The position numbers and the translations under genes were made by a program. 64,000 bases of DNA, taken from assembly GCF_009690905.1 (NCBI RefSeq), contig NZ_VOSW01000035.1:24722-88721 (forward strand), written 5' to 3'. Below are positions 17,030 to 26,664 of this stretch, piece after piece (within the stretch, counting starts at the first letter, position 1; every line of letters starts with the position of its first letter). The notes below the pieces were generated by a model that made no database searches, had not been told where the DNA came from, and was given only the letters and a program-made list of their open reading frames with translations. The DNA is from Paraburkholderia madseniana. Lineage in GTDB: Bacteria; Pseudomonadota; Gammaproteobacteria; Burkholderiales; Burkholderiaceae.

Positions 17030-19705
17030 TCACGCAACCGTGTATTCGAACTCGCCCGCCTCGCTCGCACGGACCGCGATGCGTTCGATCGCGGTGCCGT
17101 TGGCAATACGCTCGAGCATCTGCTGCGCGACTTCGGGCAATAGCGTGCCGTTCAGAATGTGGTCCACATTGCGCGCGCCGGAATCCACTTCGGTGCAGCG
17201 CGCCAGCACAGCGTCGACGAGCGACTCATCCCACTCGAACACCGCTTTGTGATTCGATTCGATGCGGCGGCGAATCCGCTCCAGCTTCAAGTCGATAATT
17301 TCGGCCAGCACGTCGTCGGAGATCGGATAGTACGGCACCACTTTCATACGGCCGAGGAACGCCGGCTTGAACGTCTTGTACAGTTGCGGGCGCAACGTCT
17401 CCGCGAGTTCGTCCGGATCGGGCAGTTCTTCGGCGCTCTTGTTCAGGCATGCCTGCATCACCGCCTGCGAGCCGACGTTCGAGGTCAGAATGATCAGCGT
17501 GTTGCGGAAATCGATCTCGCGCCCTTCGGCGTCGTCCATCGTGCCCTTATCGAATACCTGGAAGAACATTTCCAGCACGTCCGGGTGTGCCTTTTCCACC
17601 TCGTCGAGCAGCACTACCGAATACGGATTGCGACGCACCGCTTCGGTCAGCACACCGCCCTCGCCGTAACCGACGTAGCCCGGCGGCGAACCCTTCAGGC
17701 CCGACACGCTGTGCGCCTCCTGATACTCGCTCATGTTGATCGTGACCATCTTGCGTTCGCCGCCGTACAGCACGTCGGCGAGTGCCAGCGCGGTTTCGGT
17801 CTTGCCGACACCCGACGGTCCGACGAACATGAACACGCCACGCGGTTTGTTCGGATCTTCGAGACTCGCGCTGGCGGTGCGCACGCGCTGCGCGATCGCA
17901 TCGAGCGCATGGTCCTGCCCGATCACGCGAGCGGCCAGCAACGGCTGCAGATTCAGCACGGTCTGGATTTCGTCCTTGATCATGCGGCCGAGCGGAATGC
18001 CGGTCCATGAAGCGACGATTTCGGCGACCACGTGGCCGTCGACCTGCAATGGGACCATCGGCTGGCCGCCCTGCAATGCATGTAATTCCGCAACACGCGT
18101 GGCCAGCGTTTCGCGCGCCTGCTGAGCCTTGTCGGCCTGCGCGGCGTCTGCACTACTTACGCGCGCGGCGTCGATTTCCGCACGCAAGCCGACGATCTCC
18201 GTCACCAATGCGCGCTCCTTGTCGTAGCGCGCTTCGTCAACGGCCAGGTCTTTCACGTCTTCTTCACGCAGGCTGCGCAGGTCCGCGAGCCGCTCGTCGT
18301 GCAACGCACCGCTCGCCACTTCGCGTTCCAGCGCGGCGATTTCGGCGTCGATGCGTTCGAGTCGCTTCTTCGTGTCGTCGATCGCGGCAGGTGTCGAACT
18401 ATGCGCGAGCGCGACTTTCGCGCAGGCGGTGTCGAGCACGCTGATCGCTTTGTCCGGCAGTTGACGGCCGCTGATGTAGCGATGCGACAGACGCACTGCT
18501 TCGGTGATCGCATCGTCCAGCACGCGGACATTGAAGTGCTTTTCCATCAACGCGGCCATGCCGCGCAACATCGCCGCCGCGAGCGTCTCGCTCGGCTCTT
18601 CGATCTTTACAACCTGGAAACGCCGCGCCAGCGCCGCATCTTTCTCGAAGTACTTCTTGTATTCGCCCCACGTAGTCGCCGCGATGGTGCGCAATTCGCC
18701 GCGCGCCAAAGCGGGCTTCAGCAGATTCGCCGCGTCGTTCTGCCCGGCCTGGCCGCCGGCGCCGATGATCGTATGCGCTTCGTCGATAAACAGAATGATC
18801 GGATGCGGGCTCTTCTTCACCTCGTCGATCACGTTCTTCAGGCGGTTCTCGAACTCGCCTTTGACGCTTGCGCCGGCTTGCAGCAGCCCCATATCGAGCA
18901 CGTGCAACGCGACTCCTTTCAGCGGTGCGGGCACGTCGTCGGCCGCGATGCGCAGCGCGAGGCCTTCGACCACCGCCGTTTTACCGACGCCCGCCTCGCC
19001 CGTCATGATCGGATTGTTCTGCCGGCGGCGCATCAGGATGTCGATCGTTTGGCGAATCTCGCCCTCACGGCCGATCACCGGATCGATCTTGCCTTCACGC
19101 GCACGCTGCGTCAGATTGCTGGTGTAGGTATCCAGCGCGGGGGTTTTAGAAGGCGCACCGGGTGCGGAGTCGGTCGCAGCTGCATCGCTTACGGCTTCTG
19201 CGGCGTTCTCTGCCTCATTGCTACGTTCGACTTCACGCGACCCCGCGGTCATTTCGTCGAACTTGTGCTTCAGATCCGTCACCCGCACGTCGCGCAGCAG
19301 CGGCGACATGCGTTCGGCGAACTGCGCGAGGTCCGGCGCCGTCAACAACGCGAGCAGCAAATGTCCCGAGCGAATCCGTCCAATCTGCGAATCGAGCGAC
19401 GCGATCAACCACGCCTGTTCGAGCAAATCGATCAGATGCTTCGAAAACACAGGCGTGCGCGTATTGCCGGTTTTCAATCGCTGCAATTCGCGCTCGATAT
19501 CAGCACGCAAGGCATGTGCGTCGACCCTGCATGCGCGCAGTACCAGCGTGACGTCGCTCGCCGGTTCATCCAGCAGCGCCAGCAACAGATGTTCAAGGTC
19601 GACCTCATAGTGACCGCGCGCGAGACAGTTGTTCGCCGCGAGCAAAGCCGCTTGCCGGCAGGTCGGATTCAGTTTGGCGATCAGGGTATTGAGGGACGTG
19701 CTCAT
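17030..19705 (-). CDS. tssH: Type VI secretion ATPase TssH (ClpV)
   Basis: An 891-residue AAA+ unfoldase that recycles contracted TssB/TssC sheath. The N-terminal Clp repeat domain (about 10-150) binds the sheath. AAA1 has Walker A GEAGVGKT (236-243) and VILFIDEAHT. A coiled-coil middle region (about 425-560) carries ALEREV repeats. AAA2 has Walker A GPSGVGKT (near 628) and VVLLDEVEKAHPD. Both ATPase sites look intact. Length and features match ClpV1 rather than housekeeping ClpB. It sits between tssG and tssA on the same strand. Confidence 0.97.
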   Translation of the reverse strand: MSTSLNTLIAKLNPTCRQAALLAANNCLARGHYEVDLEHLLLALLDEPASDVTLVLRACRVDAHALRADIERELQRLKTGNTRTPVFSKHLIDLLEQAWLIASLDSQIGRIRSGHLLLALLTAPDLAQFAERMSPLLRDVRVTDLKHKFDEMTAGSREVERSNEAENAAEAVSDAAATDSAPGAPSKTPALDTYTSNLTQRAREGKIDPVIGREGEIRQTIDILMRRRQNNPIMTGEAGVGKTAVVEGLALRIAADDVPAPLKGVALHVLDMGLLQAGASVKGEFENRLKNVIDEVKKSPHPIILFIDEAHTIIGAGGQAGQNDAANLLKPALARGELRTIAATTWGEYKKYFEKDAALARRFQVVKIEEPSETLAAAMLRGMAALMEKHFNVRVLDDAITEAVRLSHRYISGRQLPDKAISVLDTACAKVALAHSSTPAAIDDTKKRLERIDAEIAALEREVASGALHDERLADLRSLREEDVKDLAVDEARYDKERALVTEIVGLRAEIDAARVSSADAAQADKAQQARETLATRVAELHALQGGQPMVPLQVDGHVVAEIVASWTGIPLGRMIKDEIQTVLNLQPLLAARVIGQDHALDAIAQRVRTASASLEDPNKPRGVFMFVGPSGVGKTETALALADVLYGGERKMVTINMSEYQEAHSVSGLKGSPPGYVGYGEGGVLTEAVRRNPYSVVLLDEVEKAHPDVLEMFFQVFDKGTMDDAEGREIDFRNTLIILTSNVGSQAVMQACLNKSAEELPDPDELAETLRPQLYKTFKPAFLGRMKVVPYYPISDDVLAEIIDLKLERIRRRIESNHKAVFEWDESLVDAVLARCTEVDSGARNVDHILNGTLLPEVAQQMLERIANGTAIERIAVRASEAGEFEYTVA

Positions 19706-19740
19706 GTCGTGCGATCCGGGTCCAGGTTCTATCGTTGTAG

Positions 19741-20835
19741 TCAGTGAATCACATGCAATTCGTAGCGGGCATCCGCACGGTCACGGTCGCCTTCTCTCGT
19801 GCACAGGAATGCGTCCCAGCCGAGGCGCGCACCGCCGCTCAGCATGCTGGGTCCCACCTCCTTGCGGCGCAGTACCAGCGAGACCTCATATTCGAGGGTC
19901 ACGCCGGCGAGCAGCGTCAGCATGCGTTCGAGCGCCACGGCGCGGTCGGCGCCAGGTAAAAACGCTTCGTAGTCGGCCTTGTCGAGCGGCCCGATCACGA
20001 GCCGCGCGCGCATGTCGCGTTGCCAGACCCGCTCGCCCGCCAGCGCCGTTGCGCCGAGCGTCGCGTTGACACCGCCGAGCACGGTCAATTGATCGCGCGG
20101 CACGTCGTACCATTTGCCGACGAACTGCTCGACCCGCACCCGCACCTTAAAGTACTCGGACAGCGTACGCTGCAGATAGGCCGCTGAAACCGGCCGGTGC
20201 CGTGCGGCCAATGCATAACCGGCAATCGCTTCGTCGAATAGCGCGCCGTCGCCGCTTTGCAGACTGTTGCGCGTGTCGTCGTCGGCGACGCCTGCCAACG
20301 CCAGCAACAGCGGCAGATAACGTTCGTCGCGATCCAGTTCGTAGTGAAACGGCAACCGGTACTTCTTCCACGCCGCGTAGAACAGCGCAGTCGCGCGATT
20401 CGAAAACACGTCGAAGAATTCGCGTGCGGCCCGGTCGCGCTTGATCTGCTCACGCGCGATGATCTGCTCGGTGTAATGCAGCGGCAACGCGCCCTGCCCG
20501 CCGAGCAAACCGAAAAACGCCGGCGTGATATCGACCTTGTGAAGCGAACCCGCTTCGAGCGCGGCGGTGCGTTGCGGCTTCTCTTTCAGCGCCGTGCCTT
20601 CATCGTCGTAAGACTGTGCGCTGTGAATTTCGCTAGGCGGAAAAGACATCGACAGCGAATTGCGAAAGGCAATCCGCTGCGCGACGATTTCGCCGGGGCG
20701 TCCATGACTCGACGGCGTTTGTTGCGCGAACCACTTCTCGAGAATCCGCACCGCCTGAAAAAATTCGAAGCGATGCGGTTCGTCGAGAAGTTGCTCGACT
20801 ACGCCAGGATCGATTCGCCGCTGCGCGGTTTGCAT
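19741..20835 (-). CDS. tssG: Type VI secretion baseplate protein TssG
   Basis: A 364-residue TssG (VasB/ImpH family). The N-terminus is diagnostic: LLDEPHRFEFFQAVRILE, then F-R-N-S-L-S-M-S-F-P; the middle part has FFGLLGGQGALPLHYTE. TssG forms the baseplate wedge with two TssF and TssE. The ATG at 20835 (MQTAQRRIDP) lies inside the end of tssF, a 37-bp overlap, typical of the coupled tssF-tssG pair. A longer frame to 21033 is antisense-like noise within tssF. Confidence 0.95.
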   Translation of the reverse strand: MQTAQRRIDPGVVEQLLDEPHRFEFFQAVRILEKWFAQQTPSSHGRPGEIVAQRIAFRNSLSMSFPPSEIHSAQSYDDEGTALKEKPQRTAALEAGSLHKVDITPAFFGLLGGQGALPLHYTEQIIAREQIKRDRAAREFFDVFSNRATALFYAAWKKYRLPFHYELDRDERYLPLLLALAGVADDDTRNSLQSGDGALFDEAIAGYALAARHRPVSAAYLQRTLSEYFKVRVRVEQFVGKWYDVPRDQLTVLGGVNATLGATALAGERVWQRDMRARLVIGPLDKADYEAFLPGADRAVALERMLTLLAGVTLEYEVSLVLRRKEVGPSMLSGGARLGWDAFLCTREGDRDRADARYELHVIH

Positions 20836-22637
20836 CGCAGAATCTCCTCGCCGGTGCGCTTCGACACGACGACCAGTTGCACAAAGCTGTTCAGATGCAC
20901 GTACAGCCCGAAAAACGTATCGATCACCCGCACGAACGAAGCGAGACTCGTGCCGACGAAATGCTCTTCGTCGATCGTCAAACGAATCTCGATGCCGCGC
21001 ACGAAAGTTGCAAACGGCTTGCCCGGCAACCATTGCACCGCTGCGCGCTGTTCGATGCCGACCAGACCGTCGATATGCCGCGCCGACACCGCCGTGCGCC
21101 GCAAATCGTAAAGCACCAGCATTTCCTTCAGCGCCGACAGGCCGCTATTGGCGAGCGACACATGATTCAGCGCCAGATGCGAAATCAGCCGCCAGTGCGA
21201 GGCGCGCCCGCGTTCGAAACGCACGCTAGGCGTCGGCCTGCGCAGCATTGTGATGCTGCCGGTCAAGGAGCCGCCTTCCAGAAACAGATCGCCGCCTTCA
21301 AGACCCACGGCGAGGCCGGCCGGCAGGTCGCGATTGGTACACGTCAGATCGAGACTCAGCGTATCGGTCTGCGGCGCGGCCGGCTCGAAGTCGATATCGA
21401 CGATCGAGATTTCGGTCTCGTAGCCGGGGCTTTTCTGCGCGACCCAATCGTTGCGACGCGCGAACCAGTAGTGTCCCGCACGCGCCGCTTCGCCGTGATG
21501 CAGCGAATAGAACGGCCGGAATTCGATCACCGATTCTTCATGCGCCTGCTGCCGGACGAGTTTCACCGAGTCGATCGAATAGACTTCGTACGCGAATGCC
21601 CGGCGCGCTTCGGCGATCACCGGGTACGAAATCGCCTGGTGACTGACGCGGATCGGCTCGCCGTGCTGTTCGAACAGATTCACGACCGGCGTGCAGAACA
21701 AGCGGAAATGATGCGCGGACAACGAATCCAGCAAGCGCGCGACGTGAGAATCGCTGCGCACTTCCTTGAGTACGATGTGCAGCGTCAGACGCTGGCAGCG
21801 ACCGCTCGCGCGCGTCATCGCCGCCAGATCGAAATCGGTGAAGTTGAATTTTTCGGGGAAAGCAAAGTATTCGGTCAGCAACCGGTACGCCGGATGTGAT
21901 TTGGCCGGATAGTCGATCAGCGCATCGTCTTCATCGAAACCGGCTTGTACGACCGGCGATTCGCGCAGTTGCGTCCACACACCGCGGCGGTCGGCTTCGA
22001 CATAAGTGGCCATCGCGTTGACGAACAGGCAGTCCGCCAGCGCCGCGATAAACGACTGTTCGCCGTGCAGGTGCGTGCGCAACGTGCCGACTTTCAATGC
22101 GGAGAGATCGAGCTGCGCAGCCGTGGATTCGAACGTGATCGACACGATCGCCGTAGCGTTGCCTGGCAGGACGGTCGCGCTCGGCGCCATGGCCACCGAT
22201 GTGTACTTCGCCTCCGAGATCCGGATCGGCGCCAGCGTCACGTCGTAGGCGGTCCGGAAACGGCATTGCACGCCGCGAATCGGTCGCGACTTGAGTTCGG
22301 TGCCACGCTCGACCAGCACCGGCTCGGTCAGATGGCTGAGCGCGGCCGAGGTGCCCAACTGCGCGATCGAGCACGATGGAAACGGCCGCAAGTAGTGCGG
22401 ATACAGCACTTCCAGCAGCGCTTCGGTGAATTCGGGGTAATCGTCGTCGAGCTTCTTGTTGATACGCGCGCCCAGGAGCGCGAACGATTCGATCATCCGC
22501 TCGACGTGCGGATCTTCGCAGTGCTCGCCCGACATCGCGAGGCGCGCTGCGATCTTCGGATAGCGCTCGGCGAAATCGCGCGAATAGCGCCGCAAAAATG
22601 ATAATTCGCGCTCGTAATACGGCAGCAATTCTTCCAT
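20799..22637 (-). CDS. tssF: Type VI secretion baseplate protein TssF
   Basis: A 612-residue TssF (VasA/ImpG family), full length. It begins MEELLPYYERELSFLRRY and continues with AARLAMSGEHCEDPHVERM and LYPHYLRPFPS, the conserved family start. The C-terminal part (YVHLNSFVQLVV) is also standard. TssF is the main baseplate wedge protein and contacts TssG, TssK and the spike. It follows tssE by 101 bp and overlaps tssG. Confidence 0.96.
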   Translation of the reverse strand: MEELLPYYERELSFLRRYSRDFAERYPKIAARLAMSGEHCEDPHVERMIESFALLGARINKKLDDDYPEFTEALLEVLYPHYLRPFPSCSIAQLGTSAALSHLTEPVLVERGTELKSRPIRGVQCRFRTAYDVTLAPIRISEAKYTSVAMAPSATVLPGNATAIVSITFESTAAQLDLSALKVGTLRTHLHGEQSFIAALADCLFVNAMATYVEADRRGVWTQLRESPVVQAGFDEDDALIDYPAKSHPAYRLLTEYFAFPEKFNFTDFDLAAMTRASGRCQRLTLHIVLKEVRSDSHVARLLDSLSAHHFRLFCTPVVNLFEQHGEPIRVSHQAISYPVIAEARRAFAYEVYSIDSVKLVRQQAHEESVIEFRPFYSLHHGEAARAGHYWFARRNDWVAQKSPGYETEISIVDIDFEPAAPQTDTLSLDLTCTNRDLPAGLAVGLEGGDLFLEGGSLTGSITMLRRPTPSVRFERGRASHWRLISHLALNHVSLANSGLSALKEMLVLYDLRRTAVSARHIDGLVGIEQRAAVQWLPGKPFATFVRGIEIRLTIDEEHFVGTSLASFVRVIDTFFGLYVHLNSFVQLVVVSKRTGEEILRCKPRSGESILA

Positions 22638-22738
22638 CGATCTATCCCCGAACCTGAACCATCGCCGCCTGATCAGTCGCTGCCGTTGCGCGTTAACGGC
22701 GACGACAAAGCGGTACTCAAAACACTAAAACGCAGGTA

Positions 22739-23218
22739 CTAAAGCTTCGCGCGTGCGCGCGTCACCGAATACTGCAGCGTGGAAGGCTGCAGCATCGCAT
22801 CGAAACTCACCGGTTCTTCCGCCGGGTGCACCACCAGCAACGCCTGAATCGCAAAGTTCAGCGCGTTGGTGGATTGTTCGTTCAATTCGAGCGTGACCGC
22901 CACCTGCTGCAAGCGCGGCTCATGCCGTGCGATGGCCTGTTGAATCGATTTGCAGATAAACGTGCGGTCGTAGTGACTCGCCAGGCTCAAGCCCGCGAAA
23001 TCGTTCAGCCCGTACGTGAGCACCGAGCGCTGACATTCCGGCAGCGCCGCCAGCTCGTGCTCGGTCAGGGCAATCCGGGTGTTCAGGATTGCCTCGACGT
23101 CGCGCGCAACGGTGGCCTTCAGCTCGTCCAACGACAATTGCCGCATCGCCGGGGAAGCCGGCAGATGCGGTTCGTCGTCGAACAGCTTGTCGAGAAAGCT
23201 GGGTTCGAAGCGTTTCAT
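22739..23218 (-). CDS. tssE: Type VI secretion baseplate protein TssE (gp25-like)
   Basis: A 159-residue gp25-like baseplate protein. It begins FEPSFLDKLFDDEP, a typical TssE start, then shows ILNTR near 45-50, SVLTYGLNDF (about 65-74) and the E-P-R-L-Q-Q-V motif of the gp25/lysozyme-like family near 100. TssE starts sheath polymerisation on the baseplate. The gene lies between hcp and tssF in standard order. Confidence 0.94.
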   Translation of the reverse strand: MKRFEPSFLDKLFDDEPHLPASPAMRQLSLDELKATVARDVEAILNTRIALTEHELAALPECQRSVLTYGLNDFAGLSLASHYDRTFICKSIQQAIARHEPRLQQVAVTLELNEQSTNALNFAIQALLVVHPAEEPVSFDAMLQPSTLQYSVTRARAKL

Positions 23219-23300
23219 CAGCGTCCGAAAAACCGGTTCGATGCGAGGCGCGCGCGGCGGGCGTCAGCCTTTTCAGGCGCGCGCCGCGTGCGCCCCGGCA

Positions 23301-23804
23301 TCAGACCGCGTACGTCTTGTCGTTCTTCGTCAGGCTCCATGCGCCTTGCGCGTTGCCGCCCTGGTTGCCGCCGATCTTCTGCTGCGTGTACTTCCACTGC
23401 ACTGCAGCGTATTTCAGCGAGAACTGTTCGGTCGGCAGGCCTTCGCCCACCACGCTTGGCGTAGCGCTCGAGATGATCACGTACTTGAGCTTCACTTCCA
23501 GGTACTTGATGCGGTTGCCTTCGCCATCCGAACGCATGAAGTCGATCGTCACTTCGTCGAACGTCGTGCCGCCCGATGCGTGTTGATAGATCAGCGGGCT
23601 GACCACGTCGATGTCTTTCGTGAACTGCATGTCAGCGTGCTCGCAACGCTCGGACGTGTGACCGCCCGCCGTTGAAGCCGTTGCCGAACGCGGTTGCGTA
23701 ATCGAGTGGCTCCACGAATCGATTTCGATCCAGCCAGCATGATCTTTATCGGCAGACTCGCCTTTGATCGCCGGATTGCCGAATTTTAAATAGATGTCCT
23801 TCAT
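23301..23804 (-). CDS. hcp: Type VI secretion tube protein Hcp (TssD)
   Basis: A 167-residue Hcp that stacks as hexameric rings to form the inner tube and is secreted. Family features are the start KDIYLKF near the N-terminus, the GWIEIDSWSHSI segment, HADMQFTKDID-VVSPLI, and Y-L-E-V-K-L-K-Y-V. There is no C-terminal extension, so it is a plain tube protein and not an evolved Hcp carrying an effector. It follows tssC with a stem-loop in the gap, as is common for this highly expressed gene. Confidence 0.97.
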   Translation of the reverse strand: MKDIYLKFGNPAIKGESADKDHAGWIEIDSWSHSITQPRSATASTAGGHTSERCEHADMQFTKDIDVVSPLIYQHASGGTTFDEVTIDFMRSDGEGNRIKYLEVKLKYVIISSATPSVVGEGLPTEQFSLKYAAVQWKYTQQKIGGNQGGNAQGAWSLTKNDKTYAV

Positions 23805-23842
23805 AACTCATCGACTCCCCAAAGAGGTGGTTTTAACAGCCT

Positions 23843-23863
23843 GCCCGTGCGGCCGGCACGGGC
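23843..23863 (-). promoter_or_regulatory. Intercistronic stem-loop between tssC and hcp
   Basis: A perfect 8-bp stem GCCCGTGC/GCACGGGC with a 5-base loop, without a U-tract in the direction of transcription. Such hairpins often mark mRNA processing or protect the downstream message. That would allow hcp to be made in excess of the sheath and baseplate proteins. Confidence 0.55.
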
Positions 23864-23876
23864 TTTCTGACTTCGT

Positions 23877-25367
23877 TTATGAATTTGCCGGTTTCGGCAG
23901 GTCAGCGACAAGCCGCAAAGAGATCGACAGCTCGTCCAGTTGAAAGTGCGGACGCAGGAATGCGACCGAACGATACGCACCAGGTTTGCCCGGAATCTCC
24001 GAGACCTGTATCGATGCCTCGCGCAGCGGAAACTGCGCTTTCTGCTCCTGAGTCGCGTTGTCGTCCAGCAGCACGTACTGCGAGATCCAACGGTTCAGGA
24101 ATACTTCGACGTTCTGCGCCGATGCGAAGCTGCCGATCTTGTCGCGCATCATCGCCTTCAGGTAGTGCGCGACGCGCGATACCGAGAAGATGTACTGTAG
24201 CTGCGCGGACAGCACGGCGTTCGCATTCGCGCTATCGGTGCTGTATTTCTTGGGCTTCTGCACCGATTGCGCGGCGAAGAACGCGGCGTAATCCGAATTC
24301 TTGCAGTGCACGAGCGGAATGAAACCGAGGTCGCTCAGTTCCTTTTCGCGGCGATCGGTAATCGCGATTTCGGTCGGGCATTTCAGCGCAACTTCGCCGT
24401 CGTCGGTCTTGAACGTGTGGGTGGGCAGGTCTTCAACCAGACCGCCGCCTTCCACGCCGCGAATCGCCGCGCACCAGCCGAAGTCGTCGAATGCAGCCGT
24501 CAGGCGGGCGGCAAATGCCCACGCTGCGTTACACCACAGGTATTTGCTGTGATCGGTGCCGTCCACGTCTTCGACGAAGTTAAAGCCTTCCGCCGTGGCG
24601 CCGTCTTTCGGATTGAAAGGCAGGCGGCCGAGGAAACGCGGCAAGGTCAGGCCGACATAGCGCGAGTCTTCGGAGTCGCGGAACGACTTCCACTTCGCGT
24701 ATTCGACGGTATCGAACACTTTGCCGAGATCGCGCGGCTTGCCGAGATCGGCAAACGTTTCGAGACCCATCAGTTCAGGCGACGCCGATGCGATGAACGG
24801 TGCGTGCGCCGCAGCTGCGACATGCGCCATCTGTTCGATGAAGTACACGTCTTCCGGCTGACGCGTCACTTCGAAGTCACCGATGATCGTGCCGAACGGC
24901 GCGCCACCGAACGTACCGAACTCTTCTTCATACACCTTCTTGAAGAGTGCGCTCTGGTCGAATTCGATCGCGTTCTTGAAGTCGCGCACGAGGTCGCGCT
25001 TCGGCGCGTGCAGCGCCTTGATCTTGACCGTCGAGCCGGTATTGCTTTCCTTGCACAGATAGTCGAGGCCGCGCCACGTGCTTTCCATGCGCTGGAATTG
25101 CGGTGCATGCATCACCGCGCTCAGTTGCGCAGAGATCAGGCGGTCGAGTTCCGCGACGCGCGCGTCGATGGTGGCCGACAGGTTGTCGGACATGACCACC
25201 GTGCCGTCGAGCACCTGGTGGACGAGCTCGCCGATCAGGTCTTTCGCGCGCGCGTGTTCGGAATCGGACTTCGCCACGCGGCTTTTCTCGACGATTTCGT
25301 CGAGCAGCGTGGATTCCGTGCCGCTCTGCACGCTGGCGAGTTGGGCTGCTGCCGTTTGCTGGTTCAT
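23877..25367 (-). CDS. tssC: Type VI secretion sheath large subunit TssC
   Basis: A 496-residue TssC (VipB/EvpB). Clear family blocks are present: F-Q-R-M-E-S-T-W-R-G-L-D-Y-L near 90, EEFGTFGGAPFGTIIGDFE near 150, and FLGRLPFNPK, W-C-N-A-A-W-A-F-A and F-L-N-R-W-I-S-Q-Y further on. It pairs with TssB as the contractile sheath around the Hcp tube. It begins 18 bp after tssB, as expected for a two-subunit sheath operon. Confidence 0.97.
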   Translation of the reverse strand: MNQQTAAAQLASVQSGTESTLLDEIVEKSRVAKSDSEHARAKDLIGELVHQVLDGTVVMSDNLSATIDARVAELDRLISAQLSAVMHAPQFQRMESTWRGLDYLCKESNTGSTVKIKALHAPKRDLVRDFKNAIEFDQSALFKKVYEEEFGTFGGAPFGTIIGDFEVTRQPEDVYFIEQMAHVAAAAHAPFIASASPELMGLETFADLGKPRDLGKVFDTVEYAKWKSFRDSEDSRYVGLTLPRFLGRLPFNPKDGATAEGFNFVEDVDGTDHSKYLWCNAAWAFAARLTAAFDDFGWCAAIRGVEGGGLVEDLPTHTFKTDDGEVALKCPTEIAITDRREKELSDLGFIPLVHCKNSDYAAFFAAQSVQKPKKYSTDSANANAVLSAQLQYIFSVSRVAHYLKAMMRDKIGSFASAQNVEVFLNRWISQYVLLDDNATQEQKAQFPLREASIQVSEIPGKPGAYRSVAFLRPHFQLDELSISLRLVADLPKPANS

Positions 25368-25385
25368 CTCACACCCCGTACGTAC

Positions 25386-25934
25386 TTATTCGCCCTGCTT
25401 GTCGTGATCCGGCGCGCCGGCGTGCTGGTCTGCTGCGTTGCCCTGATCTTTCGCCAGCGTCTGCAACTGCTGCGTGTTGTTGAGCACTTCGCTCAGCAGG
25501 TCCTCGAGCTTGTCGTTGCCGGCCAGCTTGTTGCGCAGGTCGGCCAGCTTCGAACGCGCATCGAGCAGACGGCGCAGCGGTTCGATCTGCGCGACCACCT
25601 CATCCGGATTGAAATCGGCCATCGACTTGAAACGCAAGTCGACTGCAAATTTGCCGCCCGCCTCACTCAGGCGGTTTTCCACCTGAAACGCAGCGCGCGG
25701 CTCGATCGCTTTCATCACGTCGTCAAAATTGTCGCGGTCGATATTGACGAACTTACGATCGCGCAACTTCGGCTGCTCGACTTCGGACTGCCCTGCCAGA
25801 TCGGCAACCACGCCGACGACGAACGGCAACTCCTTTATCTCGATCGCATCGCCGCGCTCAACTTCGTACGTCAGTTGAACGCGCGGAGGCCGCACTTTTT
25901 GCAAACGCTTCTGAATACTTTCTTTCTTCGCCAT
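25386..25934 (-). CDS. tssB: Type VI secretion sheath small subunit TssB
   Basis: A 182-residue TssB (VipA/ImpB). It opens with a basic stretch MAKKESIQKRLQKVRPPRV, then VQLTYEVE, ELPFVVGVVADLAG, and L-R-F-K-S-M-A-D-F-N-P near 100-110. A C-terminal helix mediates pairing with TssC and contact with ClpV. The very hydrophilic end (DQHAGAPDHDKQGE) is variable in the family. First core gene of the minus-strand operon after the lipoprotein gene. Confidence 0.97.
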   Translation of the reverse strand: MAKKESIQKRLQKVRPPRVQLTYEVERGDAIEIKELPFVVGVVADLAGQSEVEQPKLRDRKFVNIDRDNFDDVMKAIEPRAAFQVENRLSEAGGKFAVDLRFKSMADFNPDEVVAQIEPLRRLLDARSKLADLRNKLAGNDKLEDLLSEVLNNTQQLQTLAKDQGNAADQHAGAPDHDKQGE

Positions 25935-25971
25935 CGTCGGCTCCCGGATGCAGATAGGTCAGGCGTGTGGA

Positions 25972-26664
25972 TCAGCGCAGCGCGCTGAACGGGTCGGACG
26001 CGCCGCCGCTTTGTGCGGCTTTGGCGGGTGCTGCAGGCGCAGCCGGGGCGGCAGGCGCCGCGGGGGCCGCCGGCGTAGCGGCCGGAGCCGCTGCGCTGGT
26101 GGTGGCATCCGGCGTATCCCCGGCCTTGCCCTTGGCAACGACGTGGCGAACGATGCGCTTCTTCTTCACGGCCGGCTTGTCGTTCGGGTCAGGCGGGAAC
26201 AACGTGGCTTCGCCGAGCGTGTCGCGCAACTGCTTGGCGAGCGCTTGCGCGTCCGACTTCGCATCACCCGCGAGCGACGCATCCTGACGCAGTTCGCCGA
26301 GCGATTGCGTGGCCACGCGCAGGCCGGCTACCGCCAGCACGCTCTTGGCCTGACGATCCGTCTGGTCGCGCTGCAGCGCTTCTTGCGCGGCGACGATGGC
26401 CTGACCGTAGTGACCCTGAGTAAACTGGATCTGCGCAATGCGCGACCACGGTTCTTCACGGGTCGGATCGGATTTTGACAATTGCTGATAAAGCGCGATG
26501 GCGCGATCCTGATCACCGCCCTTGGCGACGGTATCCGCGTCCGCGAGTTGCTTATTAAAAGCCTCCGGTGTGGTCGCTGTGTTGTTGCCCTGTGTCGCGC
26601 AACCGGCAATCACGCCGCATGCCAACACTACCCCAGATAGTTTTACTAACAGACGCTCATTCAT
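25972..26664 (-). CDS. TPR-type lipoprotein at the head of the type VI operon (TagM-like)
   Basis: A 230-residue predicted lipoprotein with lipobox VIAGC (Cys22). Two or three tetratricopeptide-like units follow (about 38-130): AIALYQQLSKSDP and W-S-R-I-A-Q-I-Q-F-T-Q-G-H-Y-G-Q-A-I-V-A-A. The tail is a long Pro/Ala repeat (A-A-P repeats near 195-215). It is the first gene of the tss minus-strand operon, 38 bp before tssB. Burkholderia type VI loci carry a comparable lipoprotein sometimes called TagM; I make that link from position and layout. It probably helps stabilise the envelope complex. Confidence 0.82.
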   Translation of the reverse strand: MNERLLVKLSGVVLACGVIAGCATQGNNTATTPEAFNKQLADADTVAKGGDQDRAIALYQQLSKSDPTREEPWSRIAQIQFTQGHYGQAIVAAQEALQRDQTDRQAKSVLAVAGLRVATQSLGELRQDASLAGDAKSDAQALAKQLRDTLGEATLFPPDPNDKPAVKKKRIVRHVVAKGKAGDTPDATTSAAAPAATPAAPAAPAAPAAPAAPAKAAQSGGASDPFSALR

